Under the pieces are notes generated by a model. That model was not told the origin of the DNA and searched no databases. It saw only the letters and a list, made by a program, of their open reading frames with translations. Made by a program: the position numbers and the translations under genes. Shown here in pieces: positions 15,536 to 25,328 of a stretch of 63,261 nt of DNA (position 1 is its first letter; the number at the start of each line of letters is the position of its first letter). This DNA comes from a virus. The stretch spans positions 1-63,261 of the IMG/VR virus record IMGVR_UViG_3300026156_000001; one strand, written 5' to 3'.

Positions 15536-16107
15536 GAAGTATAAATTATATTATCGTAGAATTAGACACACCTTATTTAAACGAAGTAGAATTATCAGAT
15601 GGTAGTTCTTTTATAGTAAACTCTACGATAGAAAACGTGGATTATATTAATCGTGTAGCTACCGTTGCAGAAGCACCAGATTATACGATACTAAAAAAAG
15701 GTGATAAAATAATAGCTCATCATAATATTTTCAGATTAAGAAACGGAATCAAAGGTGAAAGATTAGATAGTAATTTTTTCATAGAAAACAATAAATACTT
15801 TGTACCATTAACTGAAATATTCATGTATGATTCAGGTAATGGTTGGGAAGCTATTGATCCTTTTTGTTTTGTAAAACCAATTAAAAAAGAATTAGAAGGT
15901 GAGTTTCAATTATCACTTTCCGAATGTAGTTATAAAGGTAATGTAAATCAACAAGGTATTTTGTGGTTTACTAACAATAGTCTTAGAGAACAAGGTGTTA
16001 AAAAGGGAGATAGGGTATTTTTTCGTAAGTATAGCGAGTATGAGTTTACTATAGATGGAGACATGTACTATAAAATGAAAACAACAGATATATTAGTGAA
16101 GAAATGA
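15532..16107 (+). CDS. Possible tandem GroES-like protein, 191 aa
   Basis: The first half reads like a GroES barrel: INYIIVELDTPYLNEVEL, a variable loop, then RVATVAEAP, LKKGDKIIAHHNI and a later FVKPI strand. The second half (about residues 128-191) again shows GILWFTNNSL, VKKGDRVFFRKYS and a closing TDILVKK strand. It looks like two co-chaperonin-type domains fused head to tail. It sits just before the terminase. Together with GroEL (52209-53816) and the clear GroES at 26957-27178 it could serve virion protein folding. The family link is from pattern only; another small beta-barrel is possible. Confidence 0.5.
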   Translation: MRSINYIIVELDTPYLNEVELSDGSSFIVNSTIENVDYINRVATVAEAPDYTILKKGDKIIAHHNIFRLRNGIKGERLDSNFFIENNKYFVPLTEIFMYDSGNGWEAIDPFCFVKPIKKELEGEFQLSLSECSYKGNVNQQGILWFTNNSLREQGVKKGDRVFFRKYSEYEFTIDGDMYYKMKTTDILVKK

Positions 16108-18797
16108 AAGGATTATCAAAAGAAATAGAGTTAGCATTAAATACTATTATTGAAGGTCTTAATTATAATTTCTTTTCTTCTGATGGAACTAATAAATCTC
16201 AAAAGGCTTCTGATATAGCAGACTATGTAAAAGAATTAGAACCAGAGAAGATGAAAAAGATTATGGAATCTAAAACATCTTCTTTTAATTCTGCTAAGAA
16301 AATACTAGACAAATGGATAGGATCTCCCAATGCCCCTAGTAAAGAAACTATTCGTAAATACATCAACAGTGTTATTAAAGCAGGAGAATCAGCACTTAAA
16401 ACATTAAGAATAGCATTATCTGTAAATATAGATTTTGATGAGTTAGACGCACATAAACATGACGCTGCAATCAAAGCAAAACCTATTATCTTAGAATCTA
16501 TATTTGATTTATCCTCTTCTATAGATGAATTAAAAGGAAAAATAGAATCTGACGACCTTACGTTTACAGAATCGGAGTTTGAAGTAGGTTTCCCTGAAAA
16601 ATTTGCCAGAGGTGAACTTATCCCTTTAAATGATTATCATAAAAATTGGTACAATGAAGAAAAAGACGCCGTGAGAATATGTCCTTTTTCTACAAAAGGT
16701 AATATAATCACCATTCATAATTTAAACATTCAACTACCCACATTACCTAAAAAGAAATCAGATATTCTTTTTTATAAAAAACCAAAAGAGAAACAGTTTT
16801 GGCAAAGACTAGAAGTACCTAAGATAAGTAATGATAACAAAGAGCAATGGATTGATTACATAAAAGAAGAGTATAGAAGAAGAAAAGAAGGTGTTTGGTT
16901 TTATAATAACGGAGAACCTGTTTACCTAACTGGTAATCATTACTTTGCATTACAATGGTGCAAGATGTTAGATACAGGTACGTACATGGATTTCAGATAC
17001 GCACAACTGAATATGTTTTACCACCTAGAAGCCTGTATTGTCGATAGTAGGTGTCTAGGACAACTATTTGTCAAATCCAGACGTACAGGGTTTACTTTTT
17101 CAGTTCTCGCTATCATGCTGAATAGTTCTACGTCCACTAGGAATAACAACTTCGGAATGACTTCTAAGTCCAATACCGATGCATCCAAAGCGTTTTTAAA
17201 GTATAGGTATATGTTATTAAACCTACCATTCTTTTTTCTCCCTTTGATCAAAGGTAAGTTAGATTCTCCTAACATGTTTGAGTTTTCTATGCCTGCCGAT
17301 AGCTCAAAAGAAGCTAAGAAAAAAAGAGAGAGTAATACTGACTTGTTCCTTAATAATTTAGTTGATTATCAGCCAACTACTAACGATTCTTATGATGGTC
17401 AAGCCATGTTTATGTATCTTGGGGATGAAGCTGGAAAATGGGAAAAGCCACATGATTACCTAAGTCACTTGGGTCAAATAACTCCTACTATGTTACAAGG
17501 AGGTAACGTTGTAGGAAAAGCATTCATTGGTTCTACGGTAGGGGGTATGAAAAAAGGAGGAGAACAATTTAAAGAAATATATGAATCATCTAATGTAAGA
17601 GAAAGAAATAAAATTACACAAATGACAAGTTCGGGTTTGTATAGTTATTTTTTACCTGCTCAGGACAATATGGAAGCATATACAGATATATATGGTGTTT
17701 GTCATAAAACCAAACCTAAGAACAAAACACTTAACGCAAAAGGTGTAGAAATAAAATCTGGCTCTGTTGATCATCTTTTATCAGAGGAAAAACAAAAGAA
17801 AAAACAAAATGACATATCTCTAAATGAACAATTTAGAGCGTATCCTAGAACTATCGAACACGCATTCAGAGATGAAGCAAGCAACAGTCCTTTTAATATT
17901 ACTAAAATATACGAACAATTAGAATATAATAAATCTTTACCAGATACAGAGAAATATACAGTTGGTAATTTTGATTGGTCTGATGGTATAGATTCAGACG
18001 TGGTATTTCACCCCAATAGTTCGGGTAGGTTTAAAATATCATGGTTACCTTCCGAAGTAGATGGTACACTACACTTTAGAAACAACGTTAGAGAACACAA
18101 TGGTTATTTTTATCCAAATAACAAAGATTTAGTAAGGTTTGGTGCCGACCCGTTTTCGTACAAATCAACACACGGTAAAGGTTCAAAAGGGGGCATACAC
18201 GGTAAAACATTACTTTTGTCAGAAGGTAATGCACCTAATAATAAGTTTGTTGTGGAGTATATAGCAAGACCCCCAGACGAAACAATATTTTTTGAAGATG
18301 CAATCAAGTGTGTTAGGTTTTATGGATCACCTATTCTTGTGGAAAGCAACAAGAAAGATTTACTAAGACATATGCTTAATAGAGGTTATAGAGGTTTTTG
18401 TATGAATAGGTTAGACAGACCAAAACATAAATTAAACCCTGACGAAATAAAGTATGGTGGACAAATGATGGCAGGTAAAGATATACTAGACTCTCATATA
18501 TCTGCTATAGGTACATGGATTCAAAATTATGTTGGTGTTTATAATGACGACATTAATAAAGTTAGAAATAACGGAGACATGGGTGATATGCCTTTTGAAG
18601 AAACATTAAAAGATTGGCTAGCTTTCGATCCAGACAAAAGAACAGATTTTGACGCTACTATATCTAGTGGTTTAGCAATTATGGCTTGTATGGAGTTTAA
18701 GTATAAAGGAGATAAAGAAAAACATAAGAAGAAGATAGATATTAGCTCTTATATTAAAAAGTACGATAACACAGGTAATATCGGTAGATTAATATGA
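16104..18797 (+). CDS. Terminase large subunit, 897 aa
   Basis: DNA-packaging motor. The ATPase domain has a Walker A-like KSRRTGFT near residue 324 and a Walker B MFMYLGDEAG near 440. The C-terminal nuclease begins around RFGADPFSYK (about residue 682) with further acidic motifs to ~residue 850. It is long: roughly 230-300 residues of charged helical sequence precede the ATPase domain, an extension seen in Bacteroidota podoviruses. It overlaps the preceding gene by 4 bases. The free-standing GIY-YIG nuclease follows directly. Confidence 0.9.
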   Translation: MKGLSKEIELALNTIIEGLNYNFFSSDGTNKSQKASDIADYVKELEPEKMKKIMESKTSSFNSAKKILDKWIGSPNAPSKETIRKYINSVIKAGESALKTLRIALSVNIDFDELDAHKHDAAIKAKPIILESIFDLSSSIDELKGKIESDDLTFTESEFEVGFPEKFARGELIPLNDYHKNWYNEEKDAVRICPFSTKGNIITIHNLNIQLPTLPKKKSDILFYKKPKEKQFWQRLEVPKISNDNKEQWIDYIKEEYRRRKEGVWFYNNGEPVYLTGNHYFALQWCKMLDTGTYMDFRYAQLNMFYHLEACIVDSRCLGQLFVKSRRTGFTFSVLAIMLNSSTSTRNNNFGMTSKSNTDASKAFLKYRYMLLNLPFFFLPLIKGKLDSPNMFEFSMPADSSKEAKKKRESNTDLFLNNLVDYQPTTNDSYDGQAMFMYLGDEAGKWEKPHDYLSHLGQITPTMLQGGNVVGKAFIGSTVGGMKKGGEQFKEIYESSNVRERNKITQMTSSGLYSYFLPAQDNMEAYTDIYGVCHKTKPKNKTLNAKGVEIKSGSVDHLLSEEKQKKKQNDISLNEQFRAYPRTIEHAFRDEASNSPFNITKIYEQLEYNKSLPDTEKYTVGNFDWSDGIDSDVVFHPNSSGRFKISWLPSEVDGTLHFRNNVREHNGYFYPNNKDLVRFGADPFSYKSTHGKGSKGGIHGKTLLLSEGNAPNNKFVVEYIARPPDETIFFEDAIKCVRFYGSPILVESNKKDLLRHMLNRGYRGFCMNRLDRPKHKLNPDEIKYGGQMMAGKDILDSHISAIGTWIQNYVGVYNDDINKVRNNGDMGDMPFEETLKDWLAFDPDKRTDFDATISSGLAIMACMEFKYKGDKEKHKKKIDISSYIKKYDNTGNIGRLI

Positions 18798-19240
18798 CGT
18801 GTGTTTATCAACATAGGCGATTAGATACAGGTAATATATTTTACGTAGGTATTGGTCAACTTAAAAATAGATCTATATCAACCAAAAGTAGAAACCCTTA
18901 TTGGAGGAACATTGTCAGAAAAACAACAGTTGTTGTAGAAATTATTGGCACTTTTGAAAAAAGAGAAGACGCTTGCTTACTAGAAAAAAAATTAATTAAG
19001 CAATATAAAAAAATTTCAGAGGGGGGAACACTTTGTAATATAACAGACGGAGGAGATGGAGGGGTTATACCGAGACTATGTAAAAAGGTAGAATGTTTTG
19101 ATCGAAATATCTCTTATATAAATACTTACGATACTATAAGATTAGCGTCAAGAATAAAAGGAGTAGATCATAGTCATATAATAGATGTTTGTAAAGGAAG
19201 ACGAAAGACAGCAGGCGGATATATTTGGAAATATAAATGA
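18794..19240 (+). CDS. Free-standing GIY-YIG homing endonuclease, 148 aa
   Basis: Nuclease core at the N-terminus: VYQHRRLDTGNIFYVGIG (GIY-YIG), a catalytic Arg in the next helix and the Glu in LLEKKLIKQY. After a short linker comes a DNA-binding module of the NUMOD/intron-nuclease type (CFDRNISYINTYDTIRLAS...GGYIWKYK, about residues 98-148). It is inserted between terminase and portal and overlaps the terminase stop by 4 bases, as SegA-like genes do in other phages. It is not inside an intron or intein, so its target is probably a cognate allele lacking it. Confidence 0.85.
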   Translation: MTCVYQHRRLDTGNIFYVGIGQLKNRSISTKSRNPYWRNIVRKTTVVVEIIGTFEKREDACLLEKKLIKQYKKISEGGTLCNITDGGDGGVIPRLCKKVECFDRNISYINTYDTIRLASRIKGVDHSHIIDVCKGRRKTAGGYIWKYK

Positions 19241-19249
19241 TAAAATAAT

Positions 19250-21706
19250 ATGTCATTAAAAAAAGAAGACATTTTTTCATTCGGAGGACTACCAGATCCT
19301 TTAGCATCAGATGAAGAAAAAAACAAAGAATCCTACGGATTACAAATGGGTAAATACATTGAGCAGGAATGGTTTTATAGACCAGAAAGTTCTAGTGCAG
19401 GAAAGTGTTTGTATTACGACAAAAGGGATCGTTACCACAACCTAAGGTTATACGGTAGAGGAGAACAAAGCACTCAACCATACAGAGACTTACTTAATAT
19501 TGGAGAAAATACATCATATACAAACTATGATTTGAGACCTATTCAAGTAATTCCTAAGTTTGTTAATCTGATTGTAAATCAAATGAGCGAGAGATTGTTT
19601 GATATAAAAGCAGAAGCTACAGATAAATTTTCAACCGATTTAAAAAACAAACAAAAAGAAAAACTAGAAGATTTAGTTTACTCACGACCTATTACAGACT
19701 TAGTTAAAAAAGAACTAGGTGTAGATTTACAACCTATTGGTTTTGAAGACTATCCTCAAACACAGGAGGAGATCGATCTACACATGAAGCTGAAATACAA
19801 ACCAGCTATTGAAATAGCGACAGAAGAAGCATTGAGTTTCACGCTGGAATGTAACGACTATTCAGACATACAGAGTGACGTTATTAAGGATATAACCGAA
19901 ATAGGGTTAGGTGCTATAAAACACAAAACAGATAGGTCTAAAGGCATATGTATAGAATATGTTGACCCAGCAAACACAGTATATTCTTATCCTTTACATA
20001 GAGACTTCAAAGATGTCCATTACTACGGTGAGGTTAAGAGAATGACCATCATGGAGTTACAACGAATATCTAATAACAAGTTTACCAAAGATGAGCTTGA
20101 AGACATGGCTAAAATGACTTCGAGCTGGAACAGTTATCATAGATCTAATACATCGAACAATAGCTTCGAAGATGATGATTTATCTAACTTCATAGTGGAT
20201 GTACTATTCTTTAATTTTAAAAGTACCAACGCACTTTCTTACAAGAAAAAATATACTAAGAATGGTGGGTACAAAATGACAAAGAAACAGAGCACATTTG
20301 AAAAAAAGAATAAAGAATACGATGGATATGAAGCGGTAAAGAAAATGATTGATGTATGGTATGAAGGAGCATTGGTGTTAGGAACAAATAAAATATTCAA
20401 TTATAAGTTATGTGAAAACATGATTAGACCAAAAGGTTTATTGAATAAAACAATGCCTAATTATTTGTTTTTCGCTCCTGAACTATATCAAAACAGAACA
20501 AAGAGCTTACTAGAACGTATTATACCTTATGTGGATCAAATGCAACAGATTCATATAAAAATACAACAAATTGTAGCTAAAGCAAGACCTAACGGTGTTT
20601 ACATCGATGTAGCAGGACTTAATGAAATCACAATAGGTGATTCTGGATCATTAGACCCTATGGAAATTATGAGGATTTATGATGAGACAGGTAATGTACT
20701 AGGTAGTTCAGTTACACAGGAAGGTGACTTTAATCATGGAAGACAACCCATACAAGAACTTAAAAATGGTGTAGTAGATGGCTTAGATAGACTAATTAAC
20801 CTTTATAACCACTACATGAATCTTGTAAGAGACTCTATAGGTATTCCACAAGGTGCTGATGCGAGTATGCCACACCCTGACACGTTGGTGGGCGTACAAG
20901 AACAAGTAGCGTTAAACTCAAATACAGCCACTAGACATATTTTAGATGGTATGTTAAATATCACCGAAAGACTAGGGGAAGCACTTAGTCTAAGATTATC
21001 TGATATATTTGAGTATTCTGAACTCAAAGAAATTTACACCAATGCTGTAGGTAAGATTAACATGAGGAGCTTAGAAGCTTTGAAAAAATACCATCTACAT
21101 GACATAGGTGTAAACATAATACTTAAACCAGACACACAAGAAAAACAATATTTAGAGTCAAATATTAATCAAGCACTAGCTAAAGATTTAATAACATTAG
21201 ATGATGCAATTGATGTTAGAAATATCAATAACACAAAATTAGCGAATGAGCTTTTGAAAACTAGGAGAATAAGAAGAGAGAAATCAAGAAAAGAAGAAGC
21301 AATGCAGATGGAGCAAATGAAAGCAGAAACACAAGAAAGATCGATAATGGCTTCTGCACAAGCAGAACAACAAAAAGCACAGATCAAAATACAATCCGAT
21401 TTAGCAGTTGTTAAAGCCAAGTCAGATGCAAAGATGGCAGAGTTAGAGAAAGAAGCCCAAGTTAAGTCTCAATTAATGGAGAAAGAGTTTAACTATAATA
21501 TGGCTCTACAAGGTCAAATGAAATTAAAAGACGTAGAAAAAGAAAAATATAAAGAAGACCGTAAAGATAAAAGACAAGCTGATAATAACTCACAAGCATC
21601 TAAAATGATTGAGCAAAGAAATTATAACTTACCAGCTCAAAAGTTCGAATCATCAGAAGATACGATTACCGGAGGAGCTGACTTAGGAGATTTTGAACCT
21701 AGTTGA
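19250..21706 (+). CDS. Portal protein, 818 aa
   Basis: Placed between terminase and scaffold/capsid, with size and composition matching the ~800-residue portals of crAss-like phages. The C-terminal ~130 residues are a long charged coiled coil rich in Glu, Lys, Gln and Met (from about residue 665), also typical of that group. It forms the dodecameric DNA channel at one head vertex. No identity could be computed, so the call rests on order, size and architecture. Confidence 0.85.
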   Translation: MSLKKEDIFSFGGLPDPLASDEEKNKESYGLQMGKYIEQEWFYRPESSSAGKCLYYDKRDRYHNLRLYGRGEQSTQPYRDLLNIGENTSYTNYDLRPIQVIPKFVNLIVNQMSERLFDIKAEATDKFSTDLKNKQKEKLEDLVYSRPITDLVKKELGVDLQPIGFEDYPQTQEEIDLHMKLKYKPAIEIATEEALSFTLECNDYSDIQSDVIKDITEIGLGAIKHKTDRSKGICIEYVDPANTVYSYPLHRDFKDVHYYGEVKRMTIMELQRISNNKFTKDELEDMAKMTSSWNSYHRSNTSNNSFEDDDLSNFIVDVLFFNFKSTNALSYKKKYTKNGGYKMTKKQSTFEKKNKEYDGYEAVKKMIDVWYEGALVLGTNKIFNYKLCENMIRPKGLLNKTMPNYLFFAPELYQNRTKSLLERIIPYVDQMQQIHIKIQQIVAKARPNGVYIDVAGLNEITIGDSGSLDPMEIMRIYDETGNVLGSSVTQEGDFNHGRQPIQELKNGVVDGLDRLINLYNHYMNLVRDSIGIPQGADASMPHPDTLVGVQEQVALNSNTATRHILDGMLNITERLGEALSLRLSDIFEYSELKEIYTNAVGKINMRSLEALKKYHLHDIGVNIILKPDTQEKQYLESNINQALAKDLITLDDAIDVRNINNTKLANELLKTRRIRREKSRKEEAMQMEQMKAETQERSIMASAQAEQQKAQIKIQSDLAVVKAKSDAKMAELEKEAQVKSQLMEKEFNYNMALQGQMKLKDVEKEKYKEDRKDKRQADNNSQASKMIEQRNYNLPAQKFESSEDTITGGADLGDFEPS

Positions 21707-21764
21707 TACAAATAGTAATATAATTTCGATAATTATCTAAAAACGCACGTACTTATATTAACTA

Positions 21765-21772
21765 TATATTTG
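21765..21772 (+). promoter_or_regulatory. Promoter of scaffold-capsid unit
   Basis: TATATTTG, exact TAnnTTTG, 28 bp before the scaffold ATG. The 94-bp gap before the scaffold gene is one of the few in the structural block, so capsid expression is boosted independently of the portal. Confidence 0.65.
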
Positions 21773-21800
21773 CAAAATAGATAATTAAAATATAAATAAA

Positions 21801-22961
21801 ATGCAATTGAAAGTTAGATCGTTCGCAAAAGAAAATAACGAACAAACAGACAATGTACCAAATGCTAACGCAGATGCTACAAATGTAGAACAAAATATTG
21901 AAACAAACAAAGAAGTTTCTGAAAATACTACAGAAATTCCTGTTGAACCTAGTGAGAGTATTACTAAACAAACAGAACCACAAGTAGTTACAGAAACAAA
22001 AACAGAACCAGAAAGTTCTTTGACATCCGAATCGGTTAACCAAGTTACTCAACCACAATCTTTCAACCCAAAGGAAGAAGAACTATTAAAACACCTAAGC
22101 GATAAGCTAGGAATGGAATTAAATAGTTTGGAAGACTTGAAACCTAAAGAGGTAAATATTGACCCACAGGTAAAGGCGTTGAATGAATGGAAAGAAAAAA
22201 CAGGGAGACCGATTGAAGATTTTTTCAAGTTTAACAAGGACTACTCTAGTGTAAGCGATATTGATATTGCGAGAGAGGCTCTCAAATTAGAATATCCGAC
22301 TTTATCTAAAGAAGACATCGAGCTAGAACTATCAACTAAATTCATTTCAGACGAAGATGATTTAGATATAGAAGTAGCTAGAAAAAACCTAGAACTGAAA
22401 AAATATGCTACTAAAGGTCGCCAAGCACTAGAACAGATGAAAGGAGACTTAGGGAAACCTAACGAAAATATTTTATCTCCAGAAATCAAAGAGCAAGTAG
22501 AATTTGCTAAAGAAATAAAAAAGCAGATTCAAGCAAATAAAGAGCATCAAGAAAACTACACTAAAGGTATCGTTAACGCTACCAACACTGTAGAATCTCT
22601 CTCTTTAAGTTTAGCAGATGATTTTAAAATCGACTACAAAGTATCTCCAGAGGATAGAAAAACATTACCTGATTTTATTCAGGAAATGCCACACTGGATA
22701 AACCAAGATGGTAGTACAAATCATCAAGAAGTTGTGAAAGACTCTATTAAGATTAAGAACTTTGACAATATTGTTAAACTAGCTTATGAACAAGGACTTA
22801 GTGCAGGTAAAGACCAAGTAATAAAAGATGCAAAGAATACTACTATAGATCAGAGTAATAATATGAATGCTCAACAAAGCACAGGCAAGAAGAAACCGAT
22901 TTACGAAAACGAACCAAAAGGTTTGGGCGGATCAAGAATGTCTGTAAAGTTTAACAAATAA
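21801..22961 (+). CDS. Scaffold protein, 386 aa
   Basis: Directly before the major capsid gene. It is highly charged and helical, with a low-complexity Thr/Glu/Asn N-terminus (about residues 10-85), heptad-like helices in the middle (about 180-260) and a basic C-terminus ending in MSVKFNK. These are the usual features of internal scaffolds. No protease domain is seen. Confidence 0.75.
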   Translation: MQLKVRSFAKENNEQTDNVPNANADATNVEQNIETNKEVSENTTEIPVEPSESITKQTEPQVVTETKTEPESSLTSESVNQVTQPQSFNPKEEELLKHLSDKLGMELNSLEDLKPKEVNIDPQVKALNEWKEKTGRPIEDFFKFNKDYSSVSDIDIAREALKLEYPTLSKEDIELELSTKFISDEDDLDIEVARKNLELKKYATKGRQALEQMKGDLGKPNENILSPEIKEQVEFAKEIKKQIQANKEHQENYTKGIVNATNTVESLSLSLADDFKIDYKVSPEDRKTLPDFIQEMPHWINQDGSTNHQEVVKDSIKIKNFDNIVKLAYEQGLSAGKDQVIKDAKNTTIDQSNNMNAQQSTGKKKPIYENEPKGLGGSRMSVKFNK

Positions 22962-22974
22962 ATAATTTTTTAAA

Positions 22975-24336
22975 ATGCCTTTAAACGCAACACCAACCTA
23001 TAACGTGCAGCCTTCTTCACAGAAAGTTCCGTTAGCAACTAACTACATCTCCGAATTTGATTATTCAAATCAGTACGATGCAGAAAAACACGATGAACTA
23101 AAGAGAATCTATGGTTCACAATCCATTGCTGGTATGCTATATATGCTACAAGCAGAATCCTCTATGGCTTCAGATAAATTTATCTGGTCAGAAGAAGGAA
23201 GACTACACACTGTTTACACAGATGTAACTAGAGTAAACAATGTATTTACTAAAGCCAATCACGTATTTAGAGTTGGTGAAACTGTTCATTTGTCTGGTAC
23301 AGGTGCGGCAGCCGCTATCAAAAGACGTGGTGTGATTTCAGCTGTTGATGCTAATACTTTTACAGTAGAAGCTTACAAAAACGCAGGTTTTGCTGCATTG
23401 GGTGCTGCTGATATTGTAGCATTTGTGGACGGTTCTGAATTTGGAAAAGGTAGTGATGAAATGAACGGTAGTCTTTCTACAGATTTTACAATCTTAGAAA
23501 ACAAACCAATCATTTTGAGAGATACCTTTAAGGTAAATGGTTCTGATACCGCACAAATATGCTGGATAAATCACCCAGATGGTGGTTACCTATGGTTTTT
23601 ACATGACCAAAGAAACACACGAAGACGTTGGGAAGACCGAATGGAACTTTCAATGTTGAACGGAGAAGCAGCAGAAACTGGATCAGCAGCAGAGGCTAAT
23701 GGTACTACGGGTACAGAAGGTCTTTTTGAAGCTATTAAAACGAGAGGTAACTCTTTCCAAGGTCTTGCTGATGATATTACTGACTTTGATGATATCGTTA
23801 GACGATTCGACGCACAAGGTAAGATCCAAGATTATATGTTCTACGTAGATAGAGATCAGTCCTTGGCTATTGATAATATGTTAGGTGCTTTGAATGCTGG
23901 TTACAGTGGAGGTATTTCTTACGGTATTTTTGATAACGATAAGGATATGTCTGTAAATCTAGGATTTAAAGGATTTACTAGAGGAACTTATAACTTCTTC
24001 AAAACAGATTCAAAATTGTTTAACGATCCTACTACTATGGGTGCTGTAGATCCTGCATCTAAAATTAGAGGTGTACTTATTCCTGTTGGAACTAAAGAAG
24101 TTTACGAAGGTTCATATAACGGTAACGGAGCAGGTAGCAAAATCACTACTCCTTTCTTACAATGTATGTATCGTGCATCAGAGGTAGAAAACAGAAAATA
24201 CAAAACTTGGATCACAGGTTCTGTTTACGGTGGAACACCTACTGATGGAAGTGATGTAATGAAAGAACACCACTTATCCGAAAGAATGCTTAACACTGTA
24301 GGTGCTAACAACTTTATGCTTTTTGAAGGAGCATAA
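22975..24336 (+). CDS. Major capsid protein, 453 aa
   Basis: Order (scaffold, then this gene, then terminator), size and sequence fit a crAss-like/Cellulophaga podovirus capsid protein of the HK97 fold. Residues 75-165 contain an inserted beta domain (RVGETVHLSG...ADIVAFVDGS). A strong terminator follows at 24357-24387. Residues 312-331 (GGISYGIFDNDKDMSVNLGF) are encoded a second time, with 58 bp of perfect DNA identity, at the end of the gene at 51877-52209. This protein is the likeliest substrate for the phage chaperonin. Confidence 0.85.
   Translation: MPLNATPTYNVQPSSQKVPLATNYISEFDYSNQYDAEKHDELKRIYGSQSIAGMLYMLQAESSMASDKFIWSEEGRLHTVYTDVTRVNNVFTKANHVFRVGETVHLSGTGAAAAIKRRGVISAVDANTFTVEAYKNAGFAALGAADIVAFVDGSEFGKGSDEMNGSLSTDFTILENKPIILRDTFKVNGSDTAQICWINHPDGGYLWFLHDQRNTRRRWEDRMELSMLNGEAAETGSAAEANGTTGTEGLFEAIKTRGNSFQGLADDITDFDDIVRRFDAQGKIQDYMFYVDRDQSLAIDNMLGALNAGYSGGISYGIFDNDKDMSVNLGFKGFTRGTYNFFKTDSKLFNDPTTMGAVDPASKIRGVLIPVGTKEVYEGSYNGNGAGSKITTPFLQCMYRASEVENRKYKTWITGSVYGGTPTDGSDVMKEHHLSERMLNTVGANNFMLFEGA
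23911..23968 (+). repeat. 58-bp segment of the capsid gene duplicated at 51882-51939
   Basis: Perfect match in inverted genome orientation to 51882-51939. With one mismatch it extends a few bases further left. It encodes the same 20 residues in frame in both genes. Confidence 0.9.
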
Positions 24337-24356
24337 TAACTTTCAAATAAAACACT

Positions 24357-24387
24357 GAATGGGAGCATGAAACCTCCCATTCTTTTT
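24357..24387 (+). terminator. Terminator after the capsid gene
   Basis: GAATGGGAG (24357-24365) pairs perfectly with CTCCCATTC (24374-24382) across an 8-nt loop, then TTTTT. Confidence 0.85.
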
Positions 24388-24417
24388 ACACATTAATTAA
24401 AATTAAATATTATTAAA

Positions 24418-25209
24418 ATGACCAAGTTAAAAAAAGTTTGGACGGCTAAAACTTACCGTCTTAAAGACAACAGATCAGGTGAAACATTCACCATCAAAGT
24501 AGGAAAAAAAGGAAACCTTATTTACACAAATGAAAAAGAGCAAGTAAGTAGAGCAATTCGTCATTGTCCTAACCAACGATCTATTTTCGTGGATGAACAA
24601 GATAACTTCGCACTAGTTGAAACAATTGTGTTTAGAAAAGGTTATTTAGAAGTACCTGCTCATAGACAAATTACACAAGAGTTTTTAGACCATCACCCTT
24701 CAAATGGTTTATTGTTTGAGGAAGTAAACGATGAGATGGAAGCTAAAGAAAGTATGGAGAATGAAGAGTTGGTAATGGATGCCAAAGTTGCTGTTAGAGA
24801 AACTTCTAAAGATAAAAATGGTATTCATAAACTCAAAGCTGTTGTATCTGTACTAAAAGGTTCTGTTGAGCAAGCTAATAAAATGGGTATTGAAGAGTTA
24901 AAGTCTGTACTATACAACGAAATCGAATACGATGTAAGCAGGTTTGTTGATGAAAATGGACACGTAACTATGTTTGAAGATGACTACATTTTAACTAAAT
25001 ATCAAATACTTAGAGCATTGAGAGAGGGAGTTATTAGAAAAAGCCCTAATGGAAAATCAATATTGTGGAGTAAAGATAAAACAGTTATCGCAACAGCACC
25101 AAGAAGCATAGACGTAGTAGAGTTCTTCACAGAATACCTTACTACAGACGATGGTTTACTAGTAGCAGAGGAAATCACTAGACGACTAACTACAAAAAAA
25201 ACCAAATAA
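24418..25209 (+). CDS. Structural-region protein after the capsid gene, 263 aa
   Basis: I do not recognise a family. The N-terminal third is beta-like and basic. The middle (about residues 95-165) is acidic and helical, and the end is helical with a Lys-rich tail. It is flanked by terminators at 24357-24387 and 25231-25262. The position after the capsid gene suggests a head accessory, such as a decoration or minor head protein. Confidence 0.65.
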   Translation: MTKLKKVWTAKTYRLKDNRSGETFTIKVGKKGNLIYTNEKEQVSRAIRHCPNQRSIFVDEQDNFALVETIVFRKGYLEVPAHRQITQEFLDHHPSNGLLFEEVNDEMEAKESMENEELVMDAKVAVRETSKDKNGIHKLKAVVSVLKGSVEQANKMGIEELKSVLYNEIEYDVSRFVDENGHVTMFEDDYILTKYQILRALREGVIRKSPNGKSILWSKDKTVIATAPRSIDVVEFFTEYLTTDDGLLVAEEITRRLTTKKTK

Positions 25210-25230
25210 ACTTAGTTAGTAGATAAACTA

Positions 25231-25262
25231 AACCCTTAGATTTATTTCTAGGGGTTTTTTAT
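25231..25262 (+). terminator. Terminator before the collar genes
   Basis: AACCCTTAGA pairs with TCTAGGGGTT (10 bp with one G-T), 6-nt loop, then a T-run. Confidence 0.8.
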
Positions 25263-25299
25263 TTAAAATCGTTATAATCAGTCAATCGTATTTATTTAG

Positions 25300-25307
25300 T
25301 ATATTTG
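25300..25307 (+). promoter_or_regulatory. Promoter of the collar/tail unit
   Basis: TATATTTG, exact TAnnTTTG, 21 bp before the ATG at 25329. No clear -33 box. Confidence 0.6.
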
Positions 25308-25328
25308 TATTTACTAAATAATAGATAA

